Of a DNA stretch of 64,000 nucleotides, positions 24,059 through 35,230 are shown in pieces. The position numbers were made by a program, and so were the translations under genes. Each line of letters starts with the position of its first letter. Position 1 is the first letter of the stretch. The notes under the pieces were generated by a model that saw only the letters and a program-made list of their open reading frames with translations, was not told the origin of the DNA and ran no database searches. The DNA is taken from the NCBI GenBank assembly GCA_037974665.1, contig CM075768.1:6473501-6537500 (forward strand). The letters run 5' to 3'. Origin of the DNA: Ehretia macrophylla (Eukaryota; Streptophyta; Magnoliopsida; Boraginales; Ehretiaceae).

Positions 24059-24633
24059 GAGAGTTTGTATTTTGATGCTTCATGACTAGTTTATGACACA
24101 CTTTGGTATTTGGTATTTTGGATATTGTCTGCAAAAATAAAGTATTCAGTTCAGATTCACTATGTTATATTAAGTTCGGTTTCAATCTCACTAAAGTAGG
24201 ACCAGTTGGAAATAGACATGTTTGGATCACATTTCATGTAATTTTCCATGCTACGCATCCATAATTGATCTATGTCATTTGGTTGTATTGGTATACGTGA
24301 CCATTGATGGGTTTAATTATGCTAAATGTGACGAAGACCGCTTTGATCCTATATCAAATTAGTCAATGGACGAGATTGTTCGGATATACCCTAAGGTTGT
24401 GATAGCAAATTTTGGAGCTCATAAAGTTAAACGCATTTGTAAGGTTACATATGTGGTCCAGTGAGAGATTGTTGGAAAATTTCAACATGTGGGGTCACAC
24501 ATGTAAATATTTAAATGTGTTGTGTTATATATTAATTAAGCCTATTTAAAGTGATCTAATTACGAATTAAGTTTTGGCTTATGGGTATAATTATCATGGA
24601 ATTAATGTGTAGATACATTAGTGATATTTTTAA

Positions 24634-25525
24634 GGGTTAAATCCACTTTGTATCCGTGAGGTTTAAAGGCGCTGACACTTATTAACCCTAACGTTTAAAA
24701 ATTCTACTTATTAACCTTAAATTTCAGTTAATTGTAACAGAACTAAAACTCTGTCAACAAAAAGTTTATAATACCTAAATTACCCTTGAATGAAAAGAAA
24801 AATAAAAAAAAAATCTCTAACCCTAATATTCAAAACCTCACCCCCTCAAACCCACGGCTCCACCACCCCCACCCCCACCCCTACCCCCAAGCCCACGGCT
24901 CTGCCACCTCCATTTCCCAAGCCCATGACTCTGCCACCTCCCACTCCCAAGCCCACGACTCAGTTAGCCCCAGCCCCAAACCCACGGTTGTGTGTGTTAC
25001 TATGTGTATCTACGCATTTTTTGTTTAGTATGTGTTTTGGAGACTTTTATATGTGTGTGTTCCAGACTTTTGTGTGTGTGTATGGTGTATGTACGTGTAT
25101 AACTGTGTGATTGGTGTGTGTAGGACTGGGGTGTGTGTGTTTTGAGTATGATTCTGTGAGTGTTGGGTATTGGTGGTGATGAAAGGTAGAAGGTGGATGT
25201 ATGGTGGTGATGGTGAAGGAAAAATATGGTAGTGTGTGTAATTGTTGTGTGTTGGGTGTAAAGAAGGTAGGTGGGAGGTGGGAGGTGGGAGGTGGGTGGT
25301 GGGTATTTTTCTGGTGTGTTGGAATGGGGTGTTGGGGTGGGGGGAATTGGAAAAATTTTTTTTTTTTGGTTCAAAGGGGAGTTTTGGTTGATAGGGGTAT
25401 TTTTGACCAAAAATTTAGAACAGTCAAGTTAGTGGACAACAAGATTAATAAGTGGAATTTTTAAACGTCAAGGTTAATAAGTGTCAGCGCCCTTAAACTT
25501 CAGGGATACAAAATGGATTTAACCC
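24634..25525. mobile_element. Mutator-like MITE (892 bp) with 9-bp target duplication
   Basis: Both ends carry GGGTTAAATCCA in inverted orientation. The terminal inverted repeats stay alignable for about 80 bp with roughly nine differences. The 9-mer TATTTTTAA is duplicated exactly at both sides (24625-24633; 25526-25534), and comparison with the 5' LTR shows the empty site. A 9-bp duplication with long inverted repeats is the Mutator superfamily hallmark. The interior has no transposase: it is a C-rich block with CCCAAGCCCACGAC-like repeats (about 24840-24990), GT-rich microsatellite (about 25040-25145) and a G-rich block (about 25265-25345). Frames read there are low-complexity proline, histidine or glycine runs and are not called as genes. 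Confidence 0.9.
25272..25303 (+). other. Potential G-quadruplex motif
   Basis: Five GGG runs separated by loops of 4 bases (AGGT three times, TGGT once) fit the G3+N1-7 pattern. It lies within the MITE interior. Confidence 0.6.
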
Positions 25526-25910
25526 TATTTTTAATTTGATGAGGGGTCAAATTAGAAATATCTAAAACTTATAAGTTATATTAGGATTATAGTCCTCAAA
25601 TTGTACGTTCGTTGTTTTTCTCTGCATCCCCATTAACAGAGAAAATGCTACACCTTTGGCAAAAGTTCGTACCAATTTGGAAGATTACTACCTATTCATC
25701 AACCTCCGGCAATGGATTCAGGTACGCTTCCGCTTTCTAAACCTCCTTATTCTCTTGAATTGAAGTGGGTAGTAACATGAAATTTTAGGGTTTGTTAAAG
25801 AACTTGTGAAAATATGTTTTAGGTCTCTTTTGGGTTGTATTATGTAATTTCTTTATGTTATTGTAGACTTGAAACATGTTGAATAAGGTTTGACAAATCC
25901 TAACAAAAAG

Positions 25911-26756
25911 TACCAAGACAATGAAGAAAAAACTGACTAATAACACATAAAGGTCAAACTTTTGTAAATTTTGAACTCAAGATCTTTTGATTGCGAGATC
26001 TCACCCTTAACCATTTGGCACACCCCATAGGCATCAAATGTCTATGAAGAAATTGGTGGACTCCATTGTCAGTACAGCGTGTAGCAGCCCAATTAGATAT
26101 GTTTGACATGCCTAAGGCCTGAAGAAGAACGAACGCCTATGTTACATATTAGTCGATGACCTCAAACATGTAATGGCTCTCCTAATATCTAGGAGTAACC
26201 AATTAGCTTATATATTTCCTAATCACATCTCAGGTTTTCCTCTTTTAAATTGTAAAGTTTCCATTGATTCACTTCTCTGAAAAAAGACAACATAGGTTGC
26301 CTCAAACTTTCATCTTGTACATTGTATGCCAAGGTAAGAAAAATGTCACAGGCAGCCCGTGAACCAGCGACGACATTCCTACAACGTGATCATGTCATGC
26401 AGGACATTCCTGGGGGCATAAAGGTTAGATGAGCTTTCTAGTCCATTCACGGTCAATTTCTTAGTACGCCCAACTCTTCGACGTACTATATACTGCACCA
26501 TAACACACATTTGATAGCCAATTTTTTTGATTAGATTGTGGAATGAAATGTTTTTTTACTCGCTTGGTTGACAACAGAAAAAAAAAAAAAGCACGATAAC
26601 GTATGACTGTATTATACAGTACGAGCTTCTAGCTTGTCAATTTCGTATAATTGCACCAGTGAAAAGTATATTGCTCTATTGAGATATACAACTTTCTTCA
26701 CTTTTATAATAAACATGCATTTCACAACCATATATACTTTTATAAATGGTGAAGAT
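25911..26756. other. Non-coding interval with a SINE-like scrap
   Basis: No gene is recognised; a 64-codon frame near 26634 ends in the adjoining MITE and has no domain. On the minus strand 25951-26027 resembles the head of a tRNA-derived SINE: an A-box-like TGCCAAATGGTTAAGG and a B-box-like GAGTTCAAAA about 35 bases further on. Confidence 0.4.
25951..26027 (-). mobile_element. Possible tRNA-derived SINE head or tRNA pseudogene
   Basis: A-box-like and B-box-like motifs have tRNA-like spacing and are read on the minus strand. Target duplications and a tail were not identified, so this is only tentative. Confidence 0.3.
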
Positions 26757-27359
26757 CAGACCCGGTCCAAGCTATGGGCAGTTTGGGCCTGTATCCAAGG
26801 CCTCCTTAGCTTGGGGGCCCCAAGATAAAAAAAAAAAAAAAAAATTATACTAACTTAGTAAAAGAATGTCGAACGGTTAGCACTTAATCGATTTTTGAAC
26901 TATTGAAGGCCCAATTATTGAAGGCTAGCACTTAAACGATTTTTGTTTATTGTGATATTAATTTTGCATATAATATAAGAAAGCAGGGCTGTCTCAAGAT
27001 AGAAAGCATAGATGTATACATTCAATTCTTTTTTGTTTTTGTTTTTTTATGTGATAAATTTTGATATTGTTTACATATTTATATATATCTTAACTTGAAA
27101 TAATTAATTTTTTTACTTATATTTATTTTTTTATTAATTGTTCTTATATGCAATAGACTTAATAAAGCTTAATTATTAAGGCACAAGAAATATGCTGAAA
27201 AAGACTTAATAAAGAGAAAGAACATTGGAGAAATGTCCTTTTATTTGTAGTGATTATTTTAGTAGAAAATTTAGAATTTTTTTATTGAAAAAAAACTTAA
27301 TTATTAAGCTCCTATTTAGATGATCGCCCAAGGTCCTCAAATTGTTTGAGACGGCCCTG
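26757..27359. mobile_element. hAT-like non-autonomous element
   Basis: The left end starts CAGACCCGGTCC; the right end read inversely starts CAGGGCCGTCTCAAA, the CAGGGCCG type typical of hAT termini. The flanking 8-mers GTGAAGAT and ATCAAGAC agree at five of eight positions, so the target duplication is weak. A second internal CAGGGCTGTCTCAA begins at 26984 and matches the right end better than the left terminus does, suggesting a nested or composite structure. The interior is AT-rich with an A-run (26826-26843) and has no transposase. Confidence 0.5.
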
Positions 27360-29999
27360 ATCAAGACAGCCACCAACCAATATATGGTATTAACGGCATT
27401 AACGCACGAGAAATATCAACTTTTTTTTTTTTTTTGGTCGTAGAATAATATCAATTTAAATTATTCTTTTAGAGTATAAGTGGTAATTAAAATAGGGCAT
27501 ATTAGGAGACTTTTAATTTCTATTTTGTAATGACCCAGGTCAAAGTAAGACGTTTCAAATGTGATAGATGAACATATGCCCCCCACGGTTTTTAAATTCA
27601 ACTTTTCTCCCAGCCCTTATACTTTTGGCCTAATTACAAGCCGTTCTAAGAGTCATATTTGAACTTTGACCTCCCATTATAATTTTTGTGGCTCCAATGC
27701 CACTTTCTGTCTTTTTTTGTTTTTCAACCTTCCACCCTCACCTATCTCATCCTATAAGATTCAAACCTTAATATTTTAACTAAGAAAATAACCTACCATT
27801 AGATAGCTACTACTCTTGAATCTCAGCTTGAATCATGTTCTGTTATTTATAGGGAATTAATGCTTGTAGTTAATGTGCACCATTTTCGAAAACACATGGG
27901 ATAAAACAATTTTATGCCCTAAATTGCAGGACACTTTCGTTTTTCACTTAATTCCGTTTAAGCTGAAGCTTTAGTAAGAAGTTTTCTATAAATCTGTTAA
28001 ATTTCAAAGGCAAGATGTACGATTATAAAGTTTTAGTTCCTTCAAGAATCTTATTCGTAATTGTTAGTTTTCAGCCGATAGGTGGTCAAGTCACCCATGA
28101 TCAGCTTTGTGATGCCATGCACCAGCAGCTGCAGCGCTATGATAACAATTTGGAAGACGACATTCTCAATCTTTCTTTATCCTCAAAAGAAGTACCAAAG
28201 ACACCATGCCAAATGATCATTTGCTAGTCTATAATTTCTGTAGTAATATCTCTCTGCGAAAGTAGTATAGCAGTTTCTAGGAAATAAAGTATATAGTAGT
28301 AGGAAAAAATTGAATCGTATTTGTACAAAAATAAGTTCATTGTTTTTTAGACCTTTCTTCTCAACTTTGAATCTCTCCATGGATTCTCTTTCTTTATGTT
28401 AATCTCTCTCTCTTAAATATATATATATAATTTATCCATTTATAAGTTTTCCAATTGCTCTACAAAAAACAATGTTCTTATCTTCTCTTGTATATTAGTT
28501 GGTTTTGATTTGCATAAAATTACAACAACTAGGTCTGATTCAACCACGTCAACCTTGTATATGATTTTTTGGTTTCTTTCTTTACCGTTCTTGTTGGAGG
28601 CACTAGATTGTTTTTGTTAGAATAAAAAAATTGTGAAAGACACATAGATAGTAGAGGTAGAAAGAATCAAAGGAAAAAATAACTAAAAAAAGGAGAAAGA
28701 ATCTTATCGAACCTTAAACTATGAATGCGAGAGGAGCCTATTCAAATGTATTAAATGTATGTTGGGAATTGCAGTTTAAGATGGGTGAAGCAAAGAATGA
28801 GGAGAGAGGTGGTGCCTAGAGAGGTGTGCCTCCTTGGAAACTTGTGTTGTGTTATATTATATTTTTTAAGAATTTATAAGCTACATTTTAAAACCACTCC
28901 TAAGTTTTAGAAATTATCGTTGCACCTTAAAATGATTTTAATTTGGTAATGGCACCTCCATATCTAACACCTACAAATTTTTAGAAGCATAGCCTACATA
29001 TATGTTCCAAACCTCGGAAAATCAAAGCTTGATTTTAATAATGAGAAGTACATGATATTCATAAGGTATGGTAAAAATTCCAAAAGAAACAAGTTACACT
29101 ATCCAATTACTTGGAAATATGATGTAAGTAGATACATTGTGTTTGATGAGAAAAGCTTGTGAAATTAGAATAACAAAAAAAGGCGGTAAATCTCCTTGCT
29201 AGTGCATGGACAATAGATAGGAAGAATAATTGATCTTGTTTTGTTGTTGTTATTTTTTATTTATTTTTTTATTTTGCTCAATCCTTCAGCTATTACTCAC
29301 CAATAAATCTTTGCTTTTTTATTTTTTATTTTTTATTTTTATCTTGATATGGTCTTTGCTTGTGTGGCCATGATCATCGTGATAGCGTAGTACTTGGTGT
29401 CATGTCTCTTGAAGTATAGGATTCGTATAACCTGGGTTTTAGGATTATCTGTTATCTAATGCCAAAATTTGTATCATGATCTATTCCTTCAAAGTGTCTA
29501 GAGAAAACGTAGTTGGCGTATTTTTCTAAGTTTCCTTTAGAAATGTGAGCATGGTATCATCTCAAGACTTCTTGAAGGAATTGACTAAGGACTCATTATT
29601 CTTCGTTTTTGCTAACTTTGTTGAGGTTACTAGTTCAGGACTAGGATTATACCACCATTTCCTTAGCCTTCATATGCCGCTCAACCTCTTCTTTGATTTA
29701 AGCGATGGTAGTAGTAAGTTGGAGTAGGCCTAATGAGTATAGATACTGCTCATTACTTGTCCCTTGAATAAACACATAGATTGTCATATGACTGTCGAGC
29801 TAGGCTATAACTGTTACCTCGGTGTTCAGTCGTGATGTATAATGGGGTATAGAGTTTTCTTTTTCTTGATGGAGTTATAGAGGTGGAATATGACCTTTAT
29901 GGCCTTGTTGCCTTCCATGAAGTAAGTTTTACGCTTCAAGCTATCTACTCAAAGGAGTTGACTAAGCCTGCGAGTAGACTATTGTACTAGTGTCATAAA
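27360..29999. other. AT-rich intergenic DNA without a recognised gene
   Basis: A 70-codon frame at 28015-28227 contains VTHDQLCDAMHQQLQRYDNN and a 60-codon frame lies at 29545-29727. Neither shows a known domain, neighbouring exons or codon evidence, so they are not called as genes; the first could be an exon relic because TTTTCAG precedes its more protein-like half. There is a short (TA)n run near 28420 and T-rich low complexity at about 29240-29345. No RNA gene is seen. Confidence 0.5.
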
Positions 30000-30000
30000 A

Positions 30001-30233
30001 ATATGTTTACAAAAGTGATTTAAAATTATTTTTATTATTCACAATTAGTAAATTTAATTTTTATTTTTTTTAAAAAAATTTAATTCAGTACCTATTGTTT
30101 CCTAAAAAAACTCAATTTAGTCCCTGCACGTGACTCCTATTTGGGGACTAAATTGAAATTTTTAAAAAATAATAGGGACTAAATTGACTAATTTTGAATA
30201 ATAGGAACCATTTTGAATTACTTTTGTAAATAT
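30001..30233. mobile_element. Fold-back MITE-like element
   Basis: The left arm (from about 30001, TGTTTACAAAAGTGATT...) and the right arm read inversely (ATTTACAAAAGTAATT...) align over nearly half the length each, so the 233-bp segment folds into one long imperfect hairpin. The inner arms contain repeated GGGACTAAATTG / CAATTTAGTCCC, a motif common to plant MITEs. No target duplication was fixed. Confidence 0.6.
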
Positions 30234-31899
30234 GAAGGACTAATATAATTTTTTTTTAAAACATTAAGAACTAACTTTAAAAAAAATGTGCAAATAATAT
30301 GGATTATAAGCATAATTTACCCAAACATTAGGCACAACATTGAGTTATTGGCATCCTTGAGAGCCATGATAGACCTGTCGGCATCAAGGTGATTTTACAG
30401 ATTTTTCGTCTGACTACAGAACTTCAATTAAGAGGGCTCAAAGCATTGCAAGATTGTGTTGTCGAGGACCGCCCTCACTAACAACGATGCCCGTGTGCCT
30501 AGAGAGTAGTCGCTAGAAAATGGCATCCTGGTTGGTTGAGCCACCTCGACAAGTTGGGCATGAAGTAGGTCTTCATGGAAATGATTAGCATGTACATGAA
30601 CAATCCACAATGAAATAGTTTCCAAAATATTTGTTTAGTTCCATTGAAAGGAGATCACAATTAACACACCAAAACTACCAAAAGAGATGAATAAAGATAC
30701 AGATAGAAAATATACCTTGATGGAATTTTTGTTACTAGTTTGTTGTTGTTGTTTTTATTTGTCCAACATGGCCAAATTGTGATTTCTTTATGTCTTGCAC
30801 ACACCAAAATGTACCTAGGAGCCTTTCTTTATCATGAAAGAATGAGGAATTAGCTTAAGGAGTATATAAGAGAAAGGGAGAGTGGCAAGATTGGGAAGGG
30901 AGCGAATATTGCTCTTCTTATGCAAGACTAGAGCTCATACTTTGGTTTATATATTTGAAGCGTAACTCAAAATTTCTCCTAATATGCCATTTCTTGAAAT
31001 AATTGGATTTTTCTCAATTGACCCCAATCGACCACAATCTTTTTGTAAGTTTCACTTCTTAAGTCAGCCATTTTATTGTAAAACTTTACACTATGTGTGA
31101 CTTTAAAACATTTATCTTTCTTTCTCCTACTCGTCGAAATGTCATTACTTGATATATTTTAAGAAAATCCAAGTGCTAACAAGGATTTTTCATTCTATCC
31201 CTCACAACTTCCAATCATTAATTGCTTGTGTGAGATCCTATAGGTTAAAGAATCAAGCTAGTAGTAAATAGGACAGAATCTAAGAATCTATCTCTACGTA
31301 CTCAAACTCCTTCTAGTTGTTACTGATCGAAATTGACATGTAGCAACATTCCTCAACAATTAGATAGAATTACCTATTGATTTTGGTGGATAGTATCTCC
31401 TTTAGGTGTTCTCAACTAATCAATTCAATGTACACATTCCTATATGGCATTGGTGTCTCACACTAGTGATCAATAAGATTAATAACATTCCTGAAATCCT
31501 TCATTATGTTGGTCTAATTGCATGTAAATGTTGATTGAATCATCAACGCCCTATCCCGTTGAATCCTATAGCCTAGAATAGTGTAAAAATATATATAGTG
31601 CCATTTCTCATTTACGTTATAGAATAGTGTAAGATGCGAGTCATTATTATCTGCACATGTTAAAAATAATAATAAAAATATGAATGAAACATCATAGAAT
31701 AGCGTAAGATGTGTAACTAAGTCATTATTATTAGCATATGATAAAAAGAAAAATAAAATACTATGGGTAATTGGACATGACTCAAATTTATAGTGCCAAA
31801 CGTAGTTAAATAGAAATTTGTTAGATATTAGAGAACCACATGACATCAATTTTGCTTACGTTTTAACAAGACAACAATGCAGCGGGATGGCTAGCTATA
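30234..31899. other. Intergenic DNA without a recognised gene
   Basis: No domain-bearing frame was found. The frame on the minus strand at 30428-30625 is unrecognised. Near 31620-31750 an imperfect tandem repeat of about 70 bp (ATAGAATAG-GTAAGATG then GTCATTATTAT) occurs twice, and the frame spanning it is judged chance. Confidence 0.45.
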
Positions 31900-31970
31900 G
31901 AGGCTAAATGTCATCATCTACTATTGAACTAGCAATGGTGTATTTCTGCTTCCTTTGTAATATCTCTACT
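31900..31970 (+). repeat. Left copy of the 70-bp repeat flanking the Tat composite
   Basis: It matches 42351-42420 with about three differences, one an indel. The copies sit directly outside the two inverted LTRs. It is far longer than the 4-6 bp duplication made by LTR-element integrases. Confidence 0.92.
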
Positions 31971-32429
31971 GATGAGGGAGATTCTGAGCTGAAGTAAGAT
32001 ACCCACGCCGAATTGAGGTGGGTTAATCCGAGCCAAGCTGAACATATTCAGCTAATGCTCAACCTGGATGCTGGTCCAATTTCACCCGGACCTCAGTGCC
32101 AGCTGCCCTGATGGGACATAAAATCGTGATGGGACATAAAGCTGCACCGCATTAAATGCTGTCAGGTCCGAATTTAGTATAAATAGAGCTCATCCCTTTC
32201 ATTTCGGAGGTAACTCGTCATTAAATGCTCTCAGCTACCTTGCCAGCTCGGACATACTAATAATTTGCACGCTCGAGGGGAAAATTCGGATCATCACCTC
32301 GCCTTTTTCTTCATTTTCCTTGTGCAGGTCAGGTAGCCGACTTGAAAAGTTCAACTTGGAGGCCAACCTGAAAGTTCAGCTTGGCAAGCGTAGCCGACCA
32401 ACTCAACTGCGTGGAATCCGACCTCGACA
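31970..32429 (+). repeat. Tat LTR, plus orientation
   Basis: About 460 bp from TGATGAGGGAG to CCTCGACA, followed by a primer-site-like TTGGCGCCGT. It is the reverse complement homologue of 41874-42350, so it is inverted relative to the other terminal LTR. It contains a TATA box. Confidence 0.88.
32178..32186 (+). promoter_or_regulatory. TATA box of the left Tat LTR
   Basis: TATAAATAG, conserved in the right LTR at 42118-42126 on the other strand. It would direct transcription to the right, into the extra ORF. Confidence 0.7.
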
Positions 32430-32432
32430 GTT

Positions 32433-32890
32433 TGGCGCCGTTTGTGGGAACAGAGTTCTTTCTATCATTCTCCTTCACCACTCATTGAGAAACTATTATG
32501 GTACAAACGAGAAGCCACAGCGCACCGGTAGAGGATTCGCCCAACCTGGATGGGGACCTCGAAACCACACAGGTGCCTAGCCAAAACCCAATTCCAGCCG
32601 ACGTTGGGACGAGCCAACGTATACACTTAGCCACTCAAACCAACCCCACGGCAGATGGAGACCTCAATTCTAGCCTGTCATTGGAGATAAGGATGATGCT
32701 GAGGATATTTGAGGAACTTAAGGAGCAGGTAGCCCGGCTAGTTGAGGGCCTCCTAGCTCCGCAAGAAGCTACGTCGCGGCCCTCGCGTCCACAGTTTCGC
32801 ATCCCAGACCCAAGGCCAAAACAGGCGCAGGGCGAAGAGGGCTTCCTAGAGCCGATGGCGAGACCCGACGAGATGACTAGAGCGGTAGGT
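32433..32890 (+). mobile_element. Tat primer site and gag-leader homology, plus orientation
   Basis: It starts with TGGCGCCG, the primer-binding site region. It then matches, on the opposite strand, the sequence inside the right LTR (about 41400-41870): both begin a frame MVQTRSH with downstream ETTQVP-like and FLEPM-like stretches. Homology ends near 32890. It thus duplicates the 5' leader of the minus-strand element in inverted orientation. Confidence 0.8.
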
Positions 32891-32942
32891 ATGTCCCAAC
32901 TCCCTTTAGTTAATCCTGCACATATTTTAATTTGTAAATAGG

Positions 32943-35230
32943 ATGGGGAGGTCGGAGTCGGAAGATTCCCAAACGATAGAGGTGAGATCCTATGGAGGAG
33001 ATGAGAATCCATCGAGCTCGGAATTGACCTCAGATGGAGGCCGCAGTGATGACTGCGAAGGTACATTTCAAGGATCAGCTCAGCAATCTGGGCTCAGGGA
33101 GAGTGATGATGACTGCCAAGTGATCGAGGTCAGGCAAGTGCAAGAAGAAGCCGAGGCGGACCCTTTGGCCGACCTGGGAGACTTGGGAGATAGGAAGGAT
33201 GAGGAGCCATTGAACCAGTTGGAGGGAGTTGAGATATCACAGGAGTACTTAGCTAGAGCCTCTACGTCAGAATAGATTGAAGCGGTCCTAGTTAGGGCGG
33301 TCCGACCTCGGAGCTCAGCTATAGCTAGTGGTTTGTCGGCTTGGGAGAAGAGGATAGAGCAGCTGTTTGCCTATTGTAAACGCAAGTGCCATTCTTCCGT
33401 CCAGATGGCTAACGTCAGGCTAAGGGATTGATCGGTGGACCAACACCACAAGATGAAGGTTCCAGGTCGGAATGAGTTTGCTTGCTATCCTTCACCCGAT
33501 CACTTCACTATCTATGACCTCGCCTTCAATGTCATCCGGCTTCCACTTACCGACTTCATCGCCGGTATTTTGAATTACTTTGAGCTTAGCCCGGGTCAGA
33601 TATCACCAAATAGTTGGGCCGTAATGGTGGCATTTTATGTATTCTGCCTTGAGAGAAAAATAGAGCCGACCCTGCGTCGGTTCAGGCAATTCTTTGTGTG
33701 CAAGCCCAACCCGAAGCAACTAGGGTGGTTTTATTTCGTAGCTCGGGCCGGCAATGTATATTCACCAAGTGGCACTCCTCCAACAAGGGCTGGCACAACG
33801 ACTACTATTGGGTCGAGCCAACTGTGAACCCGGGGTGTAGGGTGGATTGGAACCCTTCCCTAAAGAAGAATGTGAACGACGACCCCATGCTCTCAGAAGT
33901 GGAACTCACCGAGGTCGGGGTATTAAGACCCGAGTCGGGTATGCAGATTGACATTGACAGCATCCTCAGGTGGGACAGAATCTGGGAATCCAAGTTATTC
34001 GGGAGAGAACCCGACCTGAGGAAGGAACACCCCCATCTACTTCCCGAACCCGAAGAGAATGCGGATTCCGGCTCAGAAGAGGGTCAGTTCACAGGATCAA
34101 TGCCCGACCTCCCTGTCTCCTTGTCTACCGTTGTTCTCTTCAATTTGTATTTGGTTATTTATCACTTCTCTTTCCTTCATTTTTTGTAGATATGGCAGAT
34201 ACGAGGAAGCTCGCGTATGCCCAGATGAAGAGAAAGACCGAGGCCAGTGGCGAAGTCTCGGCTCGATCCGGCTTAGGCTCCGTCCCTTGGGGGCAGAGGC
34301 AGCGGTCTAGTGACCAAGTGCTGGAGGTTGGCACTGAGGTCTCCTCCAAGGGGACATTGGTGTCTTTCTTGCCTAAAAGATTGAGCTCGGGGATAGCGAT
34401 CCCGGAGCGCTCAGCGTCCCGTCCTGAGAGTAAGAAATGGCCTCGGGCCGAATACCTCGGGAAAGGAAAGGCCACAGAGGTGAGCCCTCCTAGCAAGGAT
34501 TTTATGGAGGCAGCAAAGGTCGCTCGCAACCCCAAGTCGGCAATGGTCCCAGCGGAGCAACTCTCGCTCGACCTGAGGACGGCCATAGTCACGGTGAGGC
34601 ATCTTCGGCCGTGTTGATATGGTTATGTTTTTCAGCTTAGCTTTCTTGCCAGGGCCCAATCTCATTGCGTTGAACTCGAGCAGCGATACATCGACGCTTG
34701 AGCCGAGCTTGAGGCCCTGAGAAAGGAAGCCGCCCAGAGGAGCAAAGTGGACACGTCAGAGATTGACCGGCTAAAAAAAGAGCTCGAGGCGGAGAAGTCC
34801 CGGCGCGAGGCCGCCGCCAAGGACGTCAAGTGCTACAAGCTGGAGAGGCGCGAGCCGAGGCAAAGCTTCGGGAGTTGGCAGATTGGGTTGGCCTCCAAGG
34901 AGAAAAGGCGGTGGAAGAATTTAAGTCCAGCTAAGTGGTCGTGGATTAATTGGCCACGAAGGTGGGGCGATGGCCAGGTATGCCGAGTTGGAATACTACT
35001 TCCGGGGCCAGGTCGCAGCTCGGGAGAGAGCGAAGACCTTCTTCCCTGCCACCAAGAATGATTACATCAAAATCTTGGAGGCTCCGCCGCCGGAGTTTTG
35101 GGAGATTCCTGAGCTTCCGGCCGACCTGACATCCCAAGCTAAGGAGGTGATTGAATTTGTCCAAAAGGGCATGGATCAGGTTGAGGATGAAGCCGATACT
35201 ACCACCTCCACCGCCGCTCCTAAGTAAATT
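32943..35230 (+). pseudogene. Extra ORF of the Tat element (plant 'gypsy-type transposase' PF04195-like), antisense to gag-pol
   Basis: There are several coding-like segments on the plus strand. First is an acidic, serine-rich region (about 32943-33275). Next is a segment with FTIYDLAFNVIRLPLTDFI and FYVFCLERKIEP (about 33435-33760), which resembles the domain annotated in plants as 'putative gypsy type transposon' (PF04195). Then come a basic linker (about 34192-34615), a charged coiled-coil-like stretch (EIDRLKKELEAEKSRREAA near 34760) and an acidic C-terminus ending DTTTSTAAPK at 35227. Such ORFs occur in Tat-clade elements, in some lying antisense between pol and the 3' LTR (for example Grande). 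T-rich splice-acceptor-like tracts lie between segments. The function is unknown. Several breaks or splice gaps; the pieces were not joined. Confidence 0.65.

Larger units (their letters stand above)
19045..25905 (+). mobile_element. Ty1/copia element, complete outline but decayed
   Basis: Two LTRs start TGTTGGAAAATT and end TCCTAACA (19045-19578; 24470-25905, the latter enlarged by a nested MITE). A perfect 5-bp target duplication AAAAG flanks it (19040-19044 and 25906-25910). Parts: primer site (19581-19592), a 1.4-kb leader with tRNA-like segments, gag (about 21056-21560), zinc knuckle (CSLCNQHGHEKKNC near 21671), protease/pre-integrase region (about 21800-22170), integrase C-terminal region (about 22270-22550), reverse transcriptase (about 22890-23560), RNase H end (about 23690-24058). 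LTRs differ by roughly 6% by eye. Many breaks; long inactive. Confidence 0.93.
24470..25905 (+). repeat. Copia 3' LTR carrying a nested MITE
   Basis: LTR sequence is split into 24470-24633 and 25526-25905 by the MITE. Without the insert and its duplicated target it is about 535 bp, matching the 5' LTR. Confidence 0.93.

Noticed and set aside
24786-25464. Proline-rich, histidine-rich and glycine/tryptophan-rich frames
   Set aside because: They are readings of C-rich, GT-rich and G-rich low-complexity DNA inside a MITE, present on both strands.
28015-28227. Possible small host gene or exon
   Set aside because: No domain, no supporting exons, no promoter evidence; kept only as a note in the intergenic entry.
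32498-35230. Host gene captured by a retroelement
   Set aside because: The frame continues Tat leader sequence and has a domain known from Tat-clade extra ORFs, so an element-borne ORF is the simpler reading.
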